This document shows, piece after piece, positions 54,952-64,000 of a stretch of DNA of 64,000 bases. A model generated the notes under the pieces. That model was not told the origin of the DNA. It was given only the letters and a program-made list of their open reading frames with translations, and did no database searches. The first letter of the stretch is position 1; every line of letters starts with the position of its first letter. The stretch spans positions 1 to 64,000 of the forward strand of contig CAJPFI010000001.1 of assembly GCA_905339295.1 (NCBI GenBank), given 5' to 3'. The translations under genes were made by a program, and so were the position numbers. Origin of the DNA: Burkholderiales bacterium (GTDB lineage Bacteria; Pseudomonadota; Gammaproteobacteria; Burkholderiales; Casimicrobiaceae).

Positions 54952-56127
54952 ATGTTCGAAATCATCGACCAGGCTCCGCAGGACGGCGCGATCATCAAGG
55001 TCATCGGCGTCGGCGGCTGCGGCGGCAACGCCGTGGAGCACATGATCGTCAAGGGGCTGTCGGGCGTCGACTTCATCTGCGCGAACACCGACGCGCAGGC
55101 GCTGAAGCGGTCGAACGCGCGCACGCAACTGCAGCTCGGCACCACGCTCACGCGCGGACTCGGCGCGGGAGCGCGGCCGGAGATCGGGCGCGACGCGGCG
55201 ATGGAGGACCGCGATCGCATCGGCGAGCTGATCGAGGGAGCCGACATGCTGTTCATCACGGCGGGCATGGGCGGCGGGACCGGCACCGGCGCGGCGCCGA
55301 TCATCGCCGACATCGCCAAGTCGCTGGGCATCCTGACCGTCGCCGTCGTGACGCGCCCGTTCCTGTTCGAGGGCAAGCGACAGAAGGTCGCCCAGGCCGG
55401 GATCGAGGAACTGGCGAAGCGCGTCGACTCGCTCATCATCATCCCGAACGACAAGCTGATGGCCGTGCTCGGCGAGGACGTATCGGTGCTCGACGCGTAC
55501 GCCGCGGCGAACGACGTGCTTCACGGCGCCGTGTCGGGCATCGCCGAGGTGATCAACAACCCCGGGCTCGTCAACGTCGACTTCGCCGACGTGCGCACCG
55601 TGATGGGCGAGGTCGGCATGGCGATGATGGGCTCGGCGTCGGCGCGCGGCGGCGAGCGCGCCCGCGCGGCCGCGCAGGCGGCGGTCCGCAGCCCGCTTCT
55701 CGAGGACGTCAACCTCGCCGGCGCGCGCGGCGTGCTGGTCAACATCACGGCGGCCTCCGACCTCCGGATGAAGGAGTACCACGACGTGATGAACACCATC
55801 AAGGAGTTCACCGCCGACGACGCGATGGTGATCGTCGGGACGGTGATCGACGACTCGATGTCCGACGAGCTGCGCGTGACGATGATCGCGACCGGCCTGG
55901 GCGGCGCGGCGGCGCAGGCGAAGCGCCCGCCGAAGCTCGAGATGCTGACGCAGCCGGCGGTGGTCGTGCGCACCGGCACCGACGGGATCGGGATGACGGT
56001 CGAGACGATCGACTACGACAAGCTCGACCAGCCGGCGGTGGTCCGGCGGCGCGCGCCGGTGTCGGGGGGCGGCGTCGGGCACGCGGACATGGAGATCCCG
56101 GCCTTCCTGCGCAAGCAGAACGACTGA
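54952..56127 (+). CDS. ftsZ: cell division protein FtsZ
   Basis: A 391-residue tubulin-like GTPase that builds the Z-ring. The GTP signature GGGTGTG is at 107-113, with IKVIGVGGCGGNAVEHM at the N-terminus and NTDAQAL. The T7 loop and synergy region (NVDFADVRTVMGEVGMAMMG) are intact. The C-terminal peptide DMEIPAFLRKQND is the FtsA/ZipA-binding tail. GAAGGAGA lies 6 bases before the ATG, a strong ribosome-binding site fitting its high expression. Confidence 0.98.
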   Translation: MFEIIDQAPQDGAIIKVIGVGGCGGNAVEHMIVKGLSGVDFICANTDAQALKRSNARTQLQLGTTLTRGLGAGARPEIGRDAAMEDRDRIGELIEGADMLFITAGMGGGTGTGAAPIIADIAKSLGILTVAVVTRPFLFEGKRQKVAQAGIEELAKRVDSLIIIPNDKLMAVLGEDVSVLDAYAAANDVLHGAVSGIAEVINNPGLVNVDFADVRTVMGEVGMAMMGSASARGGERARAAAQAAVRSPLLEDVNLAGARGVLVNITAASDLRMKEYHDVMNTIKEFTADDAMVIVGTVIDDSMSDELRVTMIATGLGGAAAQAKRPPKLEMLTQPAVVVRTGTDGIGMTVETIDYDKLDQPAVVRRRAPVSGGGVGHADMEIPAFLRKQND

Positions 56128-56229
56128 CGGACGCGCGAGGGGTGCTTCGCCTGTGCTAGAGTGCCCGGCTCCGCCCCCGCGGAAGCGGCACGACGGCGCC
56201 GGTGCCCCCCGGTGAGGTCCCACGACACG

Positions 56230-57144
56230 ATGCATCGACAACGCACGCTAAGGACGGCCACGCGCACGACCGGCGTCGGGCTCCACACCGGCGCCCGCGT
56301 CGACCTCGCGCTGCGCCCGGCGCCTCCGGACGCCGGCATCGTCTTCCACCGCACGGACCTCGATCCCCCGGTCGCGATCCCCGCGTCGGCCGGCCACGTC
56401 GGCGACACGCGCCTGTCGTCGACGCTCAAGGAGGGCGGCGCCTCGGTGTCCACGGTCGAGCACCTGATGAGCGCGCTGGCGGGGCTCGGCATCGACAACC
56501 TGCACGTCGACGTCGCCGGCCCCGAGATCCCGATCATGGACGGCAGCGCCGGCCCGTTCGTGTTCCTGCTGCAGGGCGCGGGCATCGTCGAGCAGGACGC
56601 GCCGAAGCGCTTCCTCCGCATCGTGGCGCCCGTCGAGGTGCGCGACGGCGACAAGTGGGCGCGCTTCGAGCCGCACGACGGCTTCCGCCTCGACTTCACG
56701 ATCGACTTTCCGCACCCCGTGTTCGGCTCCGAGAACCGGCACGTGGTCATCGACTTCGCCGAGCACTCCTACGTGAAGGAAGTGTCGCGCGCACGCACGT
56801 TCGGGTTCATGCAGGACGTCGAGGCGATGCGCGCCGCGGGCCTCGGCCTGGGCGGCAGCCTGCAGAACGCGATCGTGCTCGACGAGGTCCGCGTGCTGAA
56901 CAGCGAGGGGCTGCGCTACGACAACGAGTTTGTGCGCCACAAGGTCCTGGACGCGATCGGCGACCTGTACCTGCTCGGCCATCCGCTGATCGGCCAGTAC
57001 ACGGCGTACAAGTCCGGTCACGCGCTCAACAACGCGCTCGCGCTCGCGCTGCTTTCGCGGCCGGAAGCCGCCCGCCTGGTCACGTTCGAGGCGGCCGACG
57101 ACGTGCCGAGCGCGTTCTACGACTGGCGCATCGCGACGGCCTGA
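56230..57144 (+). CDS. lpxC: UDP-3-O-acyl-N-acetylglucosamine deacetylase
   Basis: A 304-residue zinc deacetylase, the committed step of lipid A synthesis. Zinc ligands are His78 ([10 protein letters not shown]), and the His and Asp of [18 protein letters not shown]; the catalytic His lies in [10 protein letters not shown]. The start at 56230 ([21 protein letters not shown]) matches the family; a GTG at 56212 is in frame but less likely. It ends the conserved dcw set, 102 bases after ftsZ. Confidence 0.97.
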   Translation: MHRQRTLRTATRTTGVGLHTGARVDLALRPAPPDAGIVFHRTDLDPPVAIPASAGHVGDTRLSSTLKEGGASVSTVEHLMSALAGLGIDNLHVDVAGPEIPIMDGSAGPFVFLLQGAGIVEQDAPKRFLRIVAPVEVRDGDKWARFEPHDGFRLDFTIDFPHPVFGSENRHVVIDFAEHSYVKEVSRARTFGFMQDVEAMRAAGLGLGGSLQNAIVLDEVRVLNSEGLRYDNEFVRHKVLDAIGDLYLLGHPLIGQYTAYKSGHALNNALALALLSRPEAARLVTFEAADDVPSAFYDWRIATA

Positions 57145-57233
57145 AGTGGTGAGCCCGGCGATGCCATCCCGGGGTCGCCGCGCCCGCGGACGGGGACCCG
57201 CCTCGCCGACGGGCGACCGATCCTGACCCGGGC

Positions 57234-57419
57234 ATGGTCGTCGTCAGGCTCCTGGTCGTGCTGGGCCTCGCGGCGATCGCCGTCGCGTTCCTGCTCTACC
57301 TGTTCACGCGCGACCGCCGCTACCTCCGCTTCATCGTGACGGTGGCGAAGCTCGTCGTCGTCGCGATCGCCGCGGTGCTGGCGTACTTCGTGATCGAGCG
57401 CGTCCGGCTCATGCTTTGA
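57234..57419 (+). CDS. small two-helix membrane protein
   Basis: A 61-residue protein almost wholly hydrophobic: helix 1 about 3-24, a charged turn FTRDRRYLRF, and helix 2 about 34-54, ending IERVRLML. No known function. Similar tiny proteins sit after lpxC in many betaproteobacteria, to my recollection. There is no clear ribosome-binding site. Codon choice matches the neighbours. Confidence 0.7.
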   Translation: MVVVRLLVVLGLAAIAVAFLLYLFTRDRRYLRFIVTVAKLVVVAIAAVLAYFVIERVRLML

Positions 57420-57469
57420 CGGGCGCGAGGCGCGGCGCGGGGCGGGTAGAAGGCCTGCCCGCCCGGTTC

Positions 57470-57934
57470 TCAGCGCCCGGAACGGCGCAGCCAGCGCGAC
57501 ACCGCGTCCCTAAGCGGCCCGTCGGGAAGTCCGGAGGCCAGGCGGCTCAAGGCCGTCTTTTGCGTGCTATCCCATTGACGGGGAACGGGTTTCACTGGAT
57601 CGGGCGACACGGGTGCCGGTTGCACTCGGACCCGAACTTCCCTAAACTTCATGCCCTCGCCGTCGATCGCGGCGCGGACGGCGGGCAGTCGCTGCCGCAG
57701 TGCCGCGGCAACGGTACCGGTCGACGCGACGAGGTCGAGCCGGCCGGGCTCCGGCAGCAGGGCGGTGACGTGGGCCGCCAGCGGACGTGGCAGTGCGCGT
57801 CGTGCCGCACGGGTCGCCACCGCCTCGTCGCGGCGGCGTCGCTCCCAGGCGGCGAGCAGGGGATCGTCCGCAAGCACGCGGGCGAGGGGCTTGCCGGGCG
57901 GCGGGGTTTTTCCCGGCATCGCGGGCGTTCGCAT
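57470..57934 (-). CDS. DUF721-family protein (DciA-like)
   Basis: A 154-residue protein. KPLARVLADDPLLAAWERRR, LDLVASTGTVAAALRQRLPAV and REVRVRVQPAP fit the KH-like DUF721 domain, which in DciA loads or assists the replicative helicase DnaB; a proline-rich, disordered C-terminus follows. The first ATG is at 57934, and another at 57919 (MPGKTPPPGK) is possible. Head to head with the M23 peptidase gene, with 17 bases between starts. Confidence 0.75.
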   Translation of the reverse strand: MRTPAMPGKTPPPGKPLARVLADDPLLAAWERRRRDEAVATRAARRALPRPLAAHVTALLPEPGRLDLVASTGTVAAALRQRLPAVRAAIDGEGMKFREVRVRVQPAPVSPDPVKPVPRQWDSTQKTALSRLASGLPDGPLRDAVSRWLRRSGR

Positions 57935-57951
57935 CAAGGGAGGCAGTCGGG

Positions 57952-58869
57952 TTGGACATCATACTGGTCAGCGGTGCGAGCGCGCGCGCGAAGACCCTCT
58001 CGCTCGACTGGCGGCACGGCGTCGTCATCGCGCTCGTGGTCCTTTCCGCCCTCGTGCTGTTCACGCTCGTGTTCAATTACGCGACGCTCAGGTGGGCGGC
58101 CGCGGTCAACCACCCCTGGCTGCAGGCGATCGTGCTCGCGGACCAGCGCGAGGAGGCGCAGCGGGTGCAGGAGAAGGTCCAGGGGCACCTGAGCACGATG
58201 GCGCTCAAGCTGGGAGACCTCGAGGCGCAGGTGATGCGCCTGGACGGCCTGGGCGATCGCCTCGCCCGCATCGCCGGCCTGAAGCCGCAGGAATTGCCCG
58301 CGAAGGGCGCCGCCCCGGGTCGCGGGGGCGCGGAATCGACGACGATGCCGTCGCGGGACGTGGGCGTCGAGGAGTTCTCGACGTTGCTCGAGGATCTTCG
58401 CCGGAAGGTCGACCAGCGCGCCGACCAGCTCTCGGTGCTCGAAGCCCTCCTGATCCAGAACTCCGCCAGCCTCAAGTTCCTTCCCAGCCTCCTGCCGATC
58501 ATCGACGGATGGCATTCGTCCAATTTCGGCTACCGGATCGACCCGTTCACCGGCCGACAGGCGCATCACGAGGGCATCGACTTCCCGGCGGAGACCGGCA
58601 CGCCCATCGTGGCCGCGGCGAGCGGCAAGGTGATCGCGGCCGAGTGGCATCGCGAATACGGTAAGATGGTCGAAATCGACCACGGCAACGGCCTCGTTTC
58701 GCGCTACGCGCACGCCTCGACGCTCGGCGTGAGCGAAGGGGATCTGGTGGTCCGCGGCCAGCAGATCGCCGCGGTCGGGACGACCGGCCGGTCGACGGGG
58801 CCCCACCTGCACTTCGAGGTGCGGCTGAACGGCGTGCCGCAGAATCCGGCGCGCTTCCTGCAGAACTAG
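57952..58869 (+). CDS. M23-family peptidase with N-terminal membrane anchor
   Basis: A 305-residue periplasmic protein. The start is TTG at 57952, preceded by AAGGGAGGC: the first residues ([20 protein letters not shown]) match family N-termini and no ATG is near. A membrane helix spans about 24-46, a coiled coil about 62-110, and the M23 zinc peptidase domain 195-300 with His206 and Asp210 ([12 protein letters not shown]) and His285/His287 (GPHLHFEVR). It is probably an endopeptidase for wall growth or an amidase activator; metal residues suggest activity. Confidence 0.88.
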   Translation: MDIILVSGASARAKTLSLDWRHGVVIALVVLSALVLFTLVFNYATLRWAAAVNHPWLQAIVLADQREEAQRVQEKVQGHLSTMALKLGDLEAQVMRLDGLGDRLARIAGLKPQELPAKGAAPGRGGAESTTMPSRDVGVEEFSTLLEDLRRKVDQRADQLSVLEALLIQNSASLKFLPSLLPIIDGWHSSNFGYRIDPFTGRQAHHEGIDFPAETGTPIVAAASGKVIAAEWHREYGKMVEIDHGNGLVSRYAHASTLGVSEGDLVVRGQQIAAVGTTGRSTGPHLHFEVRLNGVPQNPARFLQN

Positions 58870-58890
58870 CGCGATTCGCCGGCGCGCCCG

Positions 58891-58923
58891 CGCGTGCCGG
58901 ACTCCCTCCCGGAGCGGCACGCG
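58891..58923 (+). terminator. hairpin between the M23 peptidase gene and secA
   Basis: CGCGTGCCG (58891-58899) and CGGCACGCG (58915-58923) form a 9-bp stem, extended inside by CTCC/GGAG. It begins 22 bases after the stop. No T-run, so it may attenuate rather than end transcription. Confidence 0.45.
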
Positions 58924-58984
58924 TCGACACCGGTCCGCGAGGACGGCGATTCGCGTCCCGAAGGCGCGCGCTTTCCCCCTTCCG

Positions 58985-61711
<2,727 letters not shown>

Positions 61712-62047
61712 CGTCGCGCCCGCGACGAACGACCTGGGCCGAGCCGCCCTGACGTCAGGGCGCCGCGCCCGACGCGTTGGACCGGACGCCTGCGGCGCCG
61801 GTCGACGCGCCGGGCCCGTCGCCCGGCCGGACGAGGAATCACGCGACCGCGAACGGGGAGCCTGTCCCCCCGGCCCGCGTCGTCGATCCAGGGCGCCTCC
61901 TGCCGCCAGGCCGTTTCTTGCCTCGCCTCGCGTGCGCTCCTGCCGGCGGGCGTCCGGCTATCATTCGCTACCGCTCCCGGACGCCGGACGCGCCGTTCCG
62001 GGCGACTCCGCTGCGGCGGTCTCCCGTCAACTCGTTGCTGACACCTG
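61712..62047. other. intergenic region between secA and argJ
   Basis: 336 bases without a convincing gene. It contains the perfect 18-bp palindrome at 61745-61762 and otherwise GC-rich DNA. No clear promoter for argJ and no ribosome-binding site for it were identified. Confidence 0.5.
61745..61762. repeat. 18-bp perfect palindrome after secA
   Basis: CGCCCTGACGTCAGGGCG reads the same on both strands, 34 bases after the secA stop. As RNA it could form only a tight stem; as DNA it could bind a dimeric regulator. No T-run follows. Confidence 0.5.
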
Positions 62048-63277
62048 ATGCCCGTCAACTTCACGCCCCCGACGCCCGGCTCGCTGCTGCCCGTCCCCGG
62101 CATCGCGCTGGGCGCGGCCGCGGGACACATCAAGAAGTGGGACCGCAACGACGTGTTGCTGGTCGTCTGCGACGAAGGCACGGTCGCCGGAGGCGTGTTC
62201 ACGCAAAACCGCTTCTGCGCGGCGCCGGTGACCGTGTGCCGCGCGCACCTCGCCGCGAGCGGCCGGATCCGCGCGATCGTCGTCAACGCCGGCAACGCGA
62301 ACGCCGGCACCGGCGCGCGCGGCATCGCGGACGCCGAGACGACGTGCGCCGCGGTCGCGTCGATGCTCGCGTGCCCGATGCAGCACGTGCTGCCGTTCTC
62401 GACCGGCGTGATCATGGAGCCGCTGCCGGTCGACCGGCTCGTCGCGGCGCTGCCGGCCGCGCGCGGCGCGGCTCGCGCGGACGGATGGCTCGACGCCGCG
62501 CGCGCGATCATGACGACCGACACGGTCCCGAAGGGCGCCTCGCGGCGCGTGACGATCGACGGCGCCGCCGTGACGGTCACCGGCATCGCGAAGGGCGCGG
62601 GAATGATCCATCCGGACATGGCGACGATGCTCGCGTTCGTCGCGACCGACGCGTCGGTCGACCGCGGCCTGCTCGCGACGCTCGCGCGCGAAGTCGCCGA
62701 CGTCTCGTTCAACGGCGCCACCGTCGACGGCGACACGTCGACCAACGACAGCTTCGTGATCGCCGCGACCGGCAGGGCGCGCATGACGCCGATCGCGCGC
62801 GTCGACGATCCCCGCCTGCCGGCGCTGCGCGCCGCGATCGAGGGCGTGGCGGTCGAGCTCGCGCAGGCGCTCGTGCGCGACGGCGAGGGCGCGACCAAGT
62901 TCATCGCGATCCGCGTCGAGGGCGGCCGAACGGTCGAAGAGTGCCGGCGCGTGGCGTTCGGCATCGCGCACTCGCCGCTGGTCAAGACCGCGTTCTTCGC
63001 GTCGGACCCGAACCTCGGGCGCATCGTCTGCGCGATCGGCAACGCGGCCGCGCCGGACGCCGATCCGGCGCGAATCTCGTTCTGGCTCGACGACGTGCTC
63101 GTCGTCGACCGGGGAGGGCGCGCCGCCTCCTACCGCGAGGAGGACGGCCAGCGCGTGATGAGGCAGGACGAGATCGCGGTGCGCGTCGACCTGGGGCGCG
63201 GCGCCGCTCGCGCGACCGTGTGGACCTGCGACTTCTCGCACGACTACGTGTCGATCAACGCGGACTACCGCTCGTGA
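62048..63277 (+). CDS. argJ: glutamate N-acetyltransferase / amino-acid acetyltransferase
   Basis: A 409-residue ornithine acetyltransferase that recycles the acetyl group in arginine synthesis. The self-cleavage site is Ala192-Thr193 in [15 protein letters not shown], where Thr193 is the nucleophile. [16 protein letters not shown] forms the oxyanion region, and [10 protein letters not shown] precedes the cut. The C-terminus [11 protein letters not shown] is typical. Whether it also makes acetylglutamate from acetyl-CoA (bifunctional) cannot be told from sequence. Confidence 0.96.
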   Translation: MPVNFTPPTPGSLLPVPGIALGAAAGHIKKWDRNDVLLVVCDEGTVAGGVFTQNRFCAAPVTVCRAHLAASGRIRAIVVNAGNANAGTGARGIADAETTCAAVASMLACPMQHVLPFSTGVIMEPLPVDRLVAALPAARGAARADGWLDAARAIMTTDTVPKGASRRVTIDGAAVTVTGIAKGAGMIHPDMATMLAFVATDASVDRGLLATLAREVADVSFNGATVDGDTSTNDSFVIAATGRARMTPIARVDDPRLPALRAAIEGVAVELAQALVRDGEGATKFIAIRVEGGRTVEECRRVAFGIAHSPLVKTAFFASDPNLGRIVCAIGNAAAPDADPARISFWLDDVLVVDRGGRAASYREEDGQRVMRQDEIAVRVDLGRGAARATVWTCDFSHDYVSINADYRS

Positions 63278-63308
63278 GCGCCGCGGCGAGCCTGGGGAAG
63301 GGCGCCCG

Positions 63309-64000
63309 ATGACCGCACGCAAGGACGCGGCGCCGGAACCGAGCGCGCTGGAGGCGCTCGTCGTGCGCGCCGAGGGCGTGCTCGCGCGCGTCGAGGCGCT
63401 GCTGCCGCCGCCGGCGGTCGACCCCGACTGGACGAAGGTGACCGCGGCGCGCTGGCGCAAGCGGGGCGGCCGCGGATGGCTGCAGGCGGTCGCGCGCCCG
63501 CACGCGATCGACCTCGACGCGCTCGTCGCGATCGACGCGCAGAAGGAGGCGGTCGACCGCAACACGCGCCAGTTCGTCGCCGGCCTGCCGTCGAACAACG
63601 TGCTCCTGACCGGCTCGCGCGGCACCGGCAAGTCGTCGCTGGTGAAGGCGATGCTCGCGAAGCACGCGTCGCGCGGCCTGCGCCTGATCGAGGTCGACAA
63701 GGCCGACCTCACCGACCTGCCCGACATCGTCGAGCGCGTCGAGGGGCGACGCGAGCGATTCGTCGTGTTCTGCGACGACCTCACGTTCGACGCGGGGGAG
63801 GCGGGCTACAAGGCGCTCAAGGTGGCGCTCGACGGTTCGATCGCAGGGGCGTCCTCCAACGTCGCGATCTACGCGACGTCGAACCGGCGCCACCTGCTGC
63901 CCGAGTACATGAGCGAGAACCTCGAGACGAAGCACCTGGGCGACGAGGTGCACCCGGGCGAGTCGGTGGAGGAGAAGATCTCGCTGTCCGAGCGATTCGG
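63309..64000 (+). CDS. DUF815-family AAA ATPase, N-terminal part
   Basis: The first 230 residues are in the window and the frame is open at the end. Walker A is GSRGTGKS (102-109) and Walker B FVVFCDDLTF (about 155-164), followed by SNVAIYATSNRRHLLPEYM. The conserved middle part HLGDEVHPGESVEEKISLSE is characteristic of DUF815 ATPases, of unknown role. It follows argJ by 31 bases; GGGGAAGGG is a possible ribosome-binding site 8 bases or so before the ATG. Confidence 0.85.
   Translation, partial: MTARKDAAPEPSALEALVVRAEGVLARVEALLPPPAVDPDWTKVTAARWRKRGGRGWLQAVARPHAIDLDALVAIDAQKEAVDRNTRQFVAGLPSNNVLLTGSRGTGKSSLVKAMLAKHASRGLRLIEVDKADLTDLPDIVERVEGRRERFVVFCDDLTFDAGEAGYKALKVALDGSIAGASSNVAIYATSNRRHLLPEYMSENLETKHLGDEVHPGESVEEKISLSERF

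Overview
The window is about 70% G+C, densely packed, and almost certainly from a betaproteobacterium, probably Burkholderiales or a related unnamed lineage. Three things point there: the order rplM-rpsI-argC-DUF6776-bactofilin-erpA-anmK-M23 peptidase-tyrS, a complete mraZ-to-lpxC division and cell-wall (dcw) cluster followed by a DUF721 gene, an M23 peptidase, secA and argJ, and an AlgZ/AlgR-like pair divergent from argH. meso-Diaminopimelate peptidoglycan (DNPR motif in MurE), LpxC, and TamA/TamB indicate a Gram-negative envelope. No IS element, integrase, CRISPR array, prophage or toxin-antitoxin pair was seen; the window is chromosomal core with a small accessory portion.

Layout. 1-2.3 kb: start of a transketolase gene (minus strand), then speD-speE for spermidine synthesis and an 83-residue orphan. 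2.4-8.6 kb: an exported intradiol dioxygenase divergent from a thiosulfate-oxidation operon soxY-soxZ-soxA-soxX-thioredoxin-soxB plus a secreted HbpS/GlcG-like protein. 8.7-18.7 kb: a membrane protein, tyrS, a glutathione S-transferase, divergent M23 peptidase-anmK-3-hydroxybutyrate dehydrogenase, then erpA, bactofilin, a DUF6776-like coiled-coil protein, argC, rpsI and rplM on the minus strand. 18.7-19.3 kb is a gene-poor gap holding the rplM promoter, a strong minus-strand terminator with no obvious parent gene, and overlapping small ORFs. 19.3-31.2 kb: OsmC, a PCu(A)C-like protein without the usual copper ligands, a beta-hydroxyacid dehydrogenase, SemiSWEET, argH, a LytS/LytTR two-component pair, a PfkB kinase, a SlyB-like lipoprotein, an acyltransferase, apaH, rep, a membrane-anchored cytochrome c and tRNA-Arg(CCG). 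31.4-37.4 kb: tamB, tamA and a small lipoprotein gene, on the minus strand.

37.9-57.1 kb is the dcw cluster, mraZ to lpxC, in canonical order. It opens with a sigma70-like promoter and three GTGGG boxes at exact 10-bp spacing that match known MraZ operators. Nearly all genes overlap by 1-11 bases. The few breaks hold GC-rich palindromic DNA: a 116-bp imperfect palindrome between ftsA and ftsZ, and repeat-like sequence that seems to have lengthened the murF 3' end and the ftsW 5' end. 57.2-64 kb: a small membrane protein, a DciA-like gene head to head with a second M23 peptidase, secA, argJ and the start of a DUF815 ATPase.

Nothing here is clearly a new defence, mobile or biosynthetic system. 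The most unexplained signals are the orphan terminator and small-ORF locus at 18.94-19.09 kb, the ftsA-ftsZ palindrome, the ligand-less PCu(A)C protein, and the short sox operon without soxCD. Residue numbers, motifs and spacings were read directly from the sequence; family names come from recognising motifs and neighbours, without database searches.
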